Positions 1-5,779 of a DNA stretch of 6,190 bases are shown piece after piece. Source of the stretch: an uncultured Eubacteriales bacterium (GTDB lineage Bacteria > Bacillota > Clostridia > Oscillospirales > Acutalibacteraceae). The translations under genes and the position numbers were made by a program. The number at the start of each line of letters is the position of its first letter. The first letter of the stretch is position 1. The stretch is taken from assembly GCA_934444695.1 (NCBI GenBank), contig CAKSDF010000115.1, positions 1-6,190 of the forward strand. Direction: 5' to 3'. The notes beneath the pieces are model-generated. The model was not told the origin of the DNA, did not search any database, and saw nothing but the letters and a program-made list of their open reading frames with translations.

Positions 1-1
1 T

Positions 2-250
2 TCCTTTACCGCGGCCGAAAAGCTTTCCCGCTTTTTCAACGCCTATTCCTTCGAGGTCGAGCCTGACCTCCAGGGCAGGGTAATCATCCCCACCGAGCTT
101 CGCAATCGTGCCGGAATCGGCAAACAGGCGGTTGTTATCGGTGCATCCAATCACGCAGAAATATGGGAACCCGCAAAGTGGGACGAGGCTCAGAAGGCCA
201 TTACCGACGAGGATATACGCGGGCTGCTTGAACAAATCAATTACATTTAA
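2..250 (+). CDS. mraZ: MraZ, transcriptional regulator of the dcw cluster (3' part)
   Basis: The window opens inside this gene. Reading frame 2 gives 82 residues ending in NYI and a TAA stop. MraZ proteins are usually about 140-150 residues, so roughly the first 60, with the first AbrB-like half, lie upstream. The visible part contains the second SpoVT/AbrB-type half, with the family signature DLQGRVIIPTELR followed by GIGKQAVVIGASNHAEIWEP and a short helical tail. In the family, MraZ forms a ring-shaped oligomer that binds short repeats in front of its own operon and controls the cluster's transcription; that operator would be upstream and is not visible. The stop codon overlaps the rsmH ribosome site, so the two genes are surely cotranscribed. 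Identity rests on the signature plus position directly before rsmH. Confidence 0.95.
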   Translation, partial: SFTAAEKLSRFFNAYSFEVEPDLQGRVIIPTELRNRAGIGKQAVVIGASNHAEIWEPAKWDEAQKAITDEDIRGLLEQINYI

Positions 251-261
251 GGAGCAGGGAA

Positions 262-1188
262 ATGAAATTTTGTCACAAGCCCGTGCTGCTTGAAGAAACA
301 ATAGATGCACTCGACATCAAAAAGGACGGAATCTATATCGACGGAACCGCCGGCGGAGGCGGGCACAGCGAGCAAATCGCAAAGCGCCTTGAAAGCGGCC
401 GTCTTATTTCCATCGACCGCGATCCCGACGCTTTAAATGCGGCGGCAAAACGTCTTTCGCCATATCCGCAGGCAAGGGTGGTTGAGGGGAATTTTTCTGA
501 GATGAAACAAATTGCCGAGGGTCTCGGCATTAATGAGGTCGACGGAATACTGCTTGATATCGGTGTTTCGTCATATCAGCTTGATGCTCCCGAAAGAGGC
601 TTTTCTTTCCACAACGACGCTCCGCTCGATATGCGAATGAGCAAATCGGGACCGACGGCGGCCGATCTTGTGGCTAACCTTTCGGAAAACGAGCTTTCTA
701 AAATCTTTTTTGAATACGGTGAGGAGCAGTATTCCCGCCGTATCGCCGCCGCAATAGTCAGAGAAAGGGAGAAACAGCCCATCACCACCACATTGCAGCT
801 TGCTGAGATAATTTCCGAAAGCGTTCCGGCCAAGGAACGGAGGAAAGGACATCCGGCAAGACAGAGCTTTCAGGCGCTGAGAATTGCGGTCAACGGGGAG
901 CTTGACGCCCTTTCAAAGGGGATTGACGACGCCAAGGAGCTGCTTAAAATCGGCGGTGTTTTGGCGGTCATAACCTTCCATTCCCTTGAGGACAGGATGG
1001 TTAAACAGCGCTTTGCTTCTCTTTGCAAGGGATGCACCTGCCCGCCTGATTTCCCGGTGTGCGTTTGCGGAAAGGTGCCGTTTGCACAGCCGGTTTTCCG
1101 CCGTCCGAAAACGGCAAGCGAACAGGAACTTTCGGAAAATCCACGTTCGCGCAGCGCAAAACTGCGGGCTATCAGGCGGATAAATTAA
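262..1188 (+). CDS. rsmH: 16S rRNA (cytosine(1402)-N(4))-methyltransferase RsmH (MraW)
   Basis: This 308-residue cytoplasmic enzyme uses S-adenosylmethionine to N4-methylate C1402 of 16S rRNA in the ribosomal P site. Its length matches the family (about 310). Visible motifs in order are HKPVLLEE (residues 5-12), the SAM-binding loop DGTAGGGGHS (27-36), the ribose-binding acidic stretch around D52-D54, DIGVSS (99-104), RGFSF (112-116), PLDMRM (121-126), SFQALRIAVNGEL (202-214), FHSLEDR (239-245) and the basic end RSRSAKLRAIRR. A cysteine cluster (C255, C258, C260, C267, C269) sits before the C-terminus; it is often seen in Gram-positive RsmH and could bind a metal, which is inference. The ATG is set by AAGGAG at 249-254, seven bases upstream and sharing two bases with the mraZ stop. 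Confidence 0.97.
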   Translation: MKFCHKPVLLEETIDALDIKKDGIYIDGTAGGGGHSEQIAKRLESGRLISIDRDPDALNAAAKRLSPYPQARVVEGNFSEMKQIAEGLGINEVDGILLDIGVSSYQLDAPERGFSFHNDAPLDMRMSKSGPTAADLVANLSENELSKIFFEYGEEQYSRRIAAAIVREREKQPITTTLQLAEIISESVPAKERRKGHPARQSFQALRIAVNGELDALSKGIDDAKELLKIGGVLAVITFHSLEDRMVKQRFASLCKGCTCPPDFPVCVCGKVPFAQPVFRRPKTASEQELSENPRSRSAKLRAIRRIN

Positions 1189-1326
1189 AGGGAAGATAAA
1201 ATACGCAGGCAAAACACGGATAATGTACCGATAAATCGGCCCGATCAACATATCGATTAATGAACGTGCAGACAGCCGGACGGCCGGGAAATAACCGGCG
1301 TAAAATTACAGAAAGAAGGAACTTTT
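1189..1326 (+). other. rsmH-ftsL intergenic region with small inverted repeats
   Basis: This 138-base gap is longer than expected inside a tight dcw operon. It holds CCGAT-aa-ATCGG at 1228-1239, followed by further GAT/ATCGAT copies to about 1257. A second repeat is GCCGG (1283-1287) paired with CCGGC (1295-1299) across a seven-base loop; another GCCGG at 1275-1279 could compete for the same partner. Neither stem has a U run after it, so they are not intrinsic terminators. I see no convincing promoter. The only start-to-stop frame is 24 codons (1260-1334) without a ribosome site. A role in folding or processing of the mRNA ahead of ftsL is possible but unproven. Confidence 0.5.
1316..1320 (+). 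promoter_or_regulatory. Ribosome binding site deciding the GTG start of the ftsL-like gene
   Basis: AAGGA lies six bases before GTG at 1327. The frame upstream of the GTG is open only back to a TGA at 1261-1263 and has no ATG, GTG or TTG, so GTG is the first available start. Confidence 0.8.
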
Positions 1327-1782
1327 GTGAATAGATTTTATGACAACGCAGCATACGATTTTGAAAATTTTGCTCCGAAGAAAAACGAGGCAAAGGTTAT
1401 TCGCCTGCCTGAAAATCGCAACCGTCACAGAAGCTCTCAGAGTGCCGGCCTCAAGTCAAAGCTTAAAATCGGCGCCGTGGCGGCTATTGTTTTGACGCTC
1501 ATTGTTATACAGATACACGGACAGATCAAAAATTCCGAGGTCTGTGCACAGATTAATGCCGCAAACGAGCAGATAACCGCCCTTAAACAGGAGGAAAGCC
1601 GCCTTAATGTTGAGCTTAGCTCCATCGTTTCCTTTAACAACATCGAAAACGCCGCAAAGGAAAAGGGAATGCAGAAGGCTACCGGCGCTCAGACCGGTTA
1701 CATCAACATCTGCGACGAGGATTCGGTTGAAGTGGCCGAGGATAATAAAAACATATTTGAAAAAATCGCCGATCTGTTTTAA
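1327..1782 (+). CDS. ftsL: FtsL/DivIC-type septum formation protein
   Basis: This 151-residue protein has the layout of a bitopic division protein. It has a basic cytoplasmic N-terminus (1-47), one membrane segment (about 48-63, IGAVAAIVLTLIVIQI) and an extracytoplasmic heptad-like coiled coil (about 67-113, with many Q, E, L and I). A tail follows with the family-like ending ENAAKEKGMQKATGAQTGYINI, here trailed by an acidic stretch to residue 151. FtsL and DivIC pair with DivIB/FtsQ and with the class B PBP to switch on septal peptidoglycan synthesis. Sequence identity in this family is always low, so the call rests on topology, the end motif and position between rsmH and the PBP gene. The gene symbol is therefore positional; it could also be named DivIC/septum formation initiator. 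The start is GTG. Confidence 0.82.
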   Translation: MNRFYDNAAYDFENFAPKKNEAKVIRLPENRNRHRSSQSAGLKSKLKIGAVAAIVLTLIVIQIHGQIKNSEVCAQINAANEQITALKQEESRLNVELSSIVSFNNIENAAKEKGMQKATGAQTGYINICDEDSVEVAEDNKNIFEKIADLF

Positions 1783-1968
1783 GATATATTTCAAGATGCA
1801 GTTTGAGATAAGGTTTTAGATATATCGCTCGGGCTTTTGAAAGATGCCGCTTTTTCGCGGGTGAAAGGCTATGTTAAACGGCGAAAAGGCAGGAAAGACA
1901 AGCAGATGCCGGGGTTAACGGTTATAAAAACGGCGCTTTCGGCATAAACCTATTTGTGAGAATCTGAA
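1783..1968 (+). other. Non-coding gap after the ftsL-like gene
   Basis: No supported gene lies in this first part of the 297-base gap before the PBP gene. Two short frames, 1871-1918 (15 codons) and 1906-1947 (13 codons), lack well-placed ribosome sites. There is a near-direct repeat: GTTTTAAGATATAT at 1776-1789, overlapping the ftsL stop, and GTTTTAGATATAT at 1813-1825. Weak inverted repeats occur at 1846-1859 (CCGC/GCGG) and at ATGCCG 1906-1911 with CGGCAT 1940-1945, neither followed by a clear U run. I see no strong intrinsic terminator, so transcription from upstream may run through. Confidence 0.5.
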
Positions 1969-1997
1969 TTGATTTTCTTATGGATTTGTGATACAAT
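1969..1997 (+). promoter_or_regulatory. Probable sigma-A promoter of the PBP-murE-mraY unit
   Basis: The -35 box TTGATT (1969-1974) and -10 box TACAAT (1992-1997) are 17 bases apart, the ideal spacing, and the -10 is preceded by TG plus one base (extended -10). Each hexamer has one or two mismatches to TTGACA/TATAAT. The surrounding DNA is A/T rich compared with the genes. Transcription would start near 2004-2005, giving a leader of about 75 bases. The -10 region also reads GATACAATA, close to the -10 consensus of the mother-cell sporulation factors sigma-E and sigma-K, so sporulation control is an alternative; the matching -35 is poor. Confidence 0.65.
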
Positions 1998-2023
1998 ATA
2001 TTTTAATAAATACACTTGAATGG

Positions 2024-2063
2024 CGGGCGGATGAAATATTTCGCCCGATTGTTTAATTTTTAA
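2024..2063 (+). terminator. Hairpin with U-rich tail in the PBP leader (possible attenuator)
   Basis: CGGGCG (2024-2029) pairs perfectly with CGCCCG (2042-2047). One G-U and one A-U pair can extend the stem to 2024-2031/2040-2047 with an eight-base loop. A U-rich but interrupted tail follows to 2063. This has the shape of an intrinsic terminator, yet it lies between the promoter and the ribosome site at 2065. It could end upstream readthrough, attenuate the PBP transcript, or simply stabilise the 5' end. The tail is not a pure U run, so termination strength is uncertain. Confidence 0.45.
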
Positions 2064-2064
2064 A

Positions 2065-2070
2065 AAGGAG
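2065..2070 (+). promoter_or_regulatory. Ribosome binding site deciding the TTG start of the PBP gene
   Basis: AAGGAG lies nine bases before TTG at 2080. The later in-frame ATG codons (residues 10 and 14) have no comparable site and would remove the basic stretch before the membrane segment. Confidence 0.8.
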
Positions 2071-2079
2071 TGGCGTTTT

Positions 2080-4317
2080 TTGGCTAAAAAGAGTCCGACC
2101 CAGCAAATGTGCAACCGTATGATAGCCGTGGCGGTGGCCCTTTCGATAATTCTCGTGGGCGTGTGCGGCGTCAGCCTTTTTAATATAATGATAATCCACG
2201 GAAAAGAAAACTCCATCGAGGCGGCCGAGCAGCAGCTCAGCACCGTTTCACTTACCGCCGAAAGAGGCGATATACTTGACTGCAACGGCAAAATTCTTGC
2301 CACAAGCGCCACGGTATGGACGGTTTATATCGTTCCGAAAAATATTGAAGATACCGAAAAAGCCCGTCTTGTTGCCGACGGGCTTGCTGAGATTTTAGAA
2401 CTTGACGCCGAAAAGGTGCTTTCTCAGACTCAAAAACAAACGGCTTATGAGCGTGTTAAGTCCAAGATCGAGAACGACGCGGCCGAAAAGGTCAGAACCT
2501 TTATTTCGGATAACAAGCTGGGCGACATAATCGGCCTTGAAACATCCACAAAGCGCTATTATCCCAACGGAAATATGGCTTCTACCGTGCTCGGATTCGT
2601 CGGCGACGACAACCAGGGACTCAGCGGTATCGAGTATCAATACGATTCCACCCTTGAGGGTATTCCCGGCAAGCTTGTGGCTTCGAGAAATGCAAGGGGA
2701 GGGGATATGCCATTCAACTATGAAACAATGGTGGAGGCTACCCCCGGCGGATCGGTCAAGCTGACCATTGACGAATATGTTCAGCATGTCTGCGAAAAAT
2801 ATCTTGACGAGGCGGTGACCGAAAACAATGCCGGAAACCGCGGGTGCGTTGTGGTTATGAACGTCAATACCGCCGATGTGCTGGGAATGGCGGTTAAACC
2901 CGATTTTGATCCCAACGAGCCGTTCACGCTTTACAGCGAGGCCGACAAAAAGACCATGGAGGAGCTTTCGGCAAGCTCTACCGACCAAAAGGAAATTTCG
3001 GCAAAACGCACGGCGCTTTTATCGGAGCAATGGAAAAACAAGGCCATTACCGATACATATGAGCCGGGATCGGTTTTCAAGATTATAACCGGTTCGGCTG
3101 CTCTTGAGGAAAAGAAGGTTTCCGCAAGCTCGACATTCAATTGCCCCGGTTACATTGTTATTGCCGGAACGCGGTATAACTGCCATCAGCTTAGCGGTCA
3201 CGGGGCGCAGAGCTTTATCAACATCTTTGAAAATTCCTGCAACCCCGCCTTTATCGAAATTGGCCAGAGACTTGGTTCTAATCTTTTTTATAATTACTTT
3301 AAGGCCTTTGGATTTACCCAAAAAACCGGCATCGACCTTCCCGGAGAGACCACCGGCGTTTATTATACCGCCGACAATATGGGACCGGTTGAGCTTGCAT
3401 CGGAATCCTTCGGTCAGACCTTCAGAATTACGCCCATGCAGATGATTTCTGCGGTTTCGGCGGTGGCAAACGGGGGATACTATGTTAAACCCCACATTGT
3501 TAAGGAAATTCTCGACAACAACGGAAACGTCACGCAAAGCTTCTCTACCGAAAAGCTCAGACAGGTGGTTTCGGAGGAAACTTCACAGACAATCAGCACC
3601 TGTCTTAACTCGGTTGTTGAAAATGGATCGGGTAAAAATGCCTATGTGGCGGGATACAGAATGTGCGGAAAGACCGGTACATCCCAAAAAATTGACAAGG
3701 TGGATGAATCGGGTACCATGCTTTATGTCGCATCCTTCTGCGGATATGCTCCGGCCGACGATCCCGAGTATGCCATAATCGTCATCATCGACGAGCCGAG
3801 GGCGGGAGCATACTACGGAAGCGCCGTTTCGGCACCTGTTGCATCCTCTATAATGGGAGAAATCCTGCCCTATCTCGGGGTTGAGGCAAAATATACCGAC
3901 AGCGAATACGAAAGCATCAACAAGACCGTTCCCGAAACGGTGGGAATGGATGTTGAAAAGGCCAAGCAGACCATCTCGGCGGCGGGACTTTCGGCAACCG
4001 TTAAGGGAGACGGAGATACGGTTCTTCGTCAGAATCCCGCAGCAGGAACGGCCAGTCCCTCGGGTGGAAGCGTTGTGCTTTACACCACCGAGGAGGATGA
4101 ACAAAGCACGGTCACCGTACCCGATTTTTCGGGAATGTCGCCGTCGGAAGCTGAGCAAAAGGCTGCCGACGTTGGACTGACGGTTGATTTATACGGACTT
4201 AGAGACAACAATAAAAACGGCGCCGTTTGCTATAAACAGAGCCGCGATGCAGGCGAAACAGTGGAATACGGCTCGGTTATTACGGTGTATTTCAAATATA
4301 CCGATGTGGCCGAATAA
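2080..4317 (+). CDS. Class B penicillin-binding protein with two PASTA domains (SpoVD/PBP2B type)
   Basis: This 745-residue membrane-anchored D,D-transpeptidase cross-links peptidoglycan outside the membrane. A short cytoplasmic tail and one membrane segment (about 14-34) come first, then the PBP dimerisation/pedestal domain from AERGDILDCNGKILA (60-74). The transpeptidase domain has all three catalytic motifs: SVFK (S331 nucleophile, K334), SCN (386-388) and KTGT (531-534). Two PASTA domains follow at about 616-670 and 678-742. Cysteines C368 and C387 are 19 residues apart, as in the redox-switched pair of B. subtilis SpoVD. Two PASTA domains instead resemble PBP2B/PBP2x, so a role in septation, spore cortex or both stays open and I give no symbol. 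A lysine- and glutamate-rich insert (about 295-320) precedes the active serine. It has its own likely promoter, a TTG start, and lies 21 bases before murE. Confidence 0.93.
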   Translation: MAKKSPTQQMCNRMIAVAVALSIILVGVCGVSLFNIMIIHGKENSIEAAEQQLSTVSLTAERGDILDCNGKILATSATVWTVYIVPKNIEDTEKARLVADGLAEILELDAEKVLSQTQKQTAYERVKSKIENDAAEKVRTFISDNKLGDIIGLETSTKRYYPNGNMASTVLGFVGDDNQGLSGIEYQYDSTLEGIPGKLVASRNARGGDMPFNYETMVEATPGGSVKLTIDEYVQHVCEKYLDEAVTENNAGNRGCVVVMNVNTADVLGMAVKPDFDPNEPFTLYSEADKKTMEELSASSTDQKEISAKRTALLSEQWKNKAITDTYEPGSVFKIITGSAALEEKKVSASSTFNCPGYIVIAGTRYNCHQLSGHGAQSFINIFENSCNPAFIEIGQRLGSNLFYNYFKAFGFTQKTGIDLPGETTGVYYTADNMGPVELASESFGQTFRITPMQMISAVSAVANGGYYVKPHIVKEILDNNGNVTQSFSTEKLRQVVSEETSQTISTCLNSVVENGSGKNAYVAGYRMCGKTGTSQKIDKVDESGTMLYVASFCGYAPADDPEYAIIVIIDEPRAGAYYGSAVSAPVASSIMGEILPYLGVEAKYTDSEYESINKTVPETVGMDVEKAKQTISAAGLSATVKGDGDTVLRQNPAAGTASPSGGSVVLYTTEEDEQSTVTVPDFSGMSPSEAEQKAADVGLTVDLYGLRDNNKNGAVCYKQSRDAGETVEYGSVITVYFKYTDVAE

Positions 4318-4338
4318 AAATATAAGGAGTAGGGTGTT

Positions 4339-5769
4339 ATGAAACTTAAGGAACTTTTACCCGAGGCGGCGGGCAGCCGTTTTTCGGAAATCGAGATAGC
4401 CAACGTCAAAAAGGATTCGCGAAAGGTCGACAAGGGCGATGCTTTTGTGTGTATAAACGGTGTAACGGCCGACGGACACAAGTTTGCAAAGACCGCCGCC
4501 GAGCACGGTGCCGCAGTGGTTATCTGCGAGCACGATGTGGGACTTGATAACCAGCTTATCGTTGAGGACAGCCGCAAGGCCTATGCACTTATGTGCGCTG
4601 CGTATTTTGGACATCCCGCCAAAAAGCTCAAAATCGTTGGTGTTACCGGAACAAACGGAAAGACTACCACCTGCACGGTGCTTAAATCAATTTTGGAGCA
4701 TTTCGGAAACAAGGTAGGGCTTATCGGTACCGTTCAGAACATGATCGGCGATGAGATCCTTCCCGCAAAAAACACTACTCCCGATTCCTACGAGCTTCAT
4801 TCTCTCTTTTCGCTTATGGCGGCGGCCGACTGCGATTATGCGGTTATGGAGGTTTCCTCCCACGCCATTGATATGAAAAGGGTGTATGGTCTTCGTTATG
4901 CCGCCTGCGTTTTTACCAATCTCACTCAGGATCACTTAGATTATCACAAGACCATGGAAAACTATCTTAACGTTAAAAAGAGCATCTTCAGCCTTTGCAC
5001 AAAGGCAGTGGTAAATGCCGACGATAAATATGCAAAAGATATAATTGACGCCTGCGATTGCGATGTTTATACATACGCCGTCGAAAAGGACGCTACATTT
5101 AAGGCACAGTCCATTTGCCACAGGGCTGACGGTGTGGACTTTGAACTTTGCGGCGACGGTGTTATCGGCCGGGTGCATTTCAAAACTCCGGGAGAATTTT
5201 CGGTTTATAATGCCATGGCTGCAGGAGTTTGCGCAGTGGCGCTGGGACTTCCCTTTGCGGGAGTGGTCGACGCTTTGTGCGACGGGCCGAAGGTCAAGGG
5301 CAGGGCAGAGGTCGTTCCTACCGGCAAAGATTTTACGGTGGTTATAGATTATGCCCACACCCCCGACGGACTGCTTAACATTATGCAGACCTTAAAGGAG
5401 GTCAAAAAGGGCCGTCTTGTAACCGTTTTCGGCTGCGGCGGAGACAGGGACAAAACCAAGCGCCCCATTATGGGAAAACTGGCGGTGGAAAATTCCGATA
5501 AGGTCATTGTCACTTCCGACAATCCCCGTTCGGAGGACCCTGAAGAAATAATTAAGGATGTTATGGTCGGAATAGAGGGCAGCGATGTGCCTGTTGAGAC
5601 CATTGCCGACCGCAAAGAGGCCGTCCGTCACGCTATTTTGACGGCACAGCCGGGAGATATGATACTTCTGGCCGGAAAGGGTCACGAGACATATCAGGTT
5701 TTGAAGGATGAGACCATTCATCTTGATGAACGGGAAATTGTGGCCGACGCCATTAAGAATTTGAAATAG
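4339..5769 (+). CDS. murE: UDP-MurNAc-L-Ala-D-Glu:meso-diaminopimelate ligase MurE
   Basis: This 476-residue cytoplasmic ATP-dependent ligase adds the third residue of the peptidoglycan stem peptide to UDP-MurNAc-L-Ala-D-Glu. The N-terminal UDP-binding domain has DSRKVDKGDAF. The central ATPase domain has the P-loop GTNGKTTT (104-111), TTPDSYELH, the EVSSHAI segment, NLTQDHLDYH and the lysine expected to be carbamylated (K213, in NVKKSIF). The C-terminal domain has IDYAHTPDGL, FGCGGDRDKTKRP, DNPRSEDP (D394-R397) and GKGHETYQ. DNPR is the recognised signature for meso-diaminopimelate; lysine-adding enzymes differ there. The length is normal. AAGGAG at 4324-4329 lies nine bases before the ATG. 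It sits between the PBP gene and mraY with no room for murF, as in Bacillus. Confidence 0.97.
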   Translation: MKLKELLPEAAGSRFSEIEIANVKKDSRKVDKGDAFVCINGVTADGHKFAKTAAEHGAAVVICEHDVGLDNQLIVEDSRKAYALMCAAYFGHPAKKLKIVGVTGTNGKTTTCTVLKSILEHFGNKVGLIGTVQNMIGDEILPAKNTTPDSYELHSLFSLMAAADCDYAVMEVSSHAIDMKRVYGLRYAACVFTNLTQDHLDYHKTMENYLNVKKSIFSLCTKAVVNADDKYAKDIIDACDCDVYTYAVEKDATFKAQSICHRADGVDFELCGDGVIGRVHFKTPGEFSVYNAMAAGVCAVALGLPFAGVVDALCDGPKVKGRAEVVPTGKDFTVVIDYAHTPDGLLNIMQTLKEVKKGRLVTVFGCGGDRDKTKRPIMGKLAVENSDKVIVTSDNPRSEDPEEIIKDVMVGIEGSDVPVETIADRKEAVRHAILTAQPGDMILLAGKGHETYQVLKDETIHLDEREIVADAIKNLK

Positions 5770-5773
5770 GAAG
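5768..5773 (+). promoter_or_regulatory. Ribosome binding site deciding the mraY start
   Basis: AGGAAG overlaps the murE stop codon. It abuts the first ATG (5774), which is too close, but its AGGA core is eight bases from the second in-frame ATG (5780). The second ATG is therefore preferred. Confidence 0.65.
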
Positions 5774-5779
5774 ATGAGT

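Noticed and set aside
108..293. 61-codon + strand frame across the mraZ end and the rsmH start
   Set aside because: It overlaps two well-identified genes in another frame, has no ribosome site and has no recognisable domain.
1260..1334. 24-codon frame starting with ATG in the rsmH-ftsL gap and overlapping the ftsL GTG
   Set aside because: It could be an upstream leader peptide, but no ribosome site precedes the ATG and the composition is unremarkable.
1846..1859. CCGC-GCGG stem as a terminator for the ftsL-like gene
   Set aside because: The stem is only four base pairs, the T run is in the loop rather than after the stem, and no U tail follows.
1871..1947. Two tiny frames (15 and 13 codons) in the gap before the PBP gene
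   Set aside because: AAAGG is too close to the first ATG, and the second has no site at a usable distance; neither looks like a known peptide.
2395..2988. 197-codon minus-strand frame opposite the PBP gene
   Set aside because: It lies wholly antisense to a gene with clear catalytic motifs. Long antisense frames like this come from codon bias, and several similar ones lie opposite the other genes.
2938..3040. Charged insert before the PBP active serine as a new domain
   Set aside because: It is only about 25 residues, looks like a helical linker, and similar Lys/Glu-rich stretches at this place are, as I recall, common in clostridial homologues.
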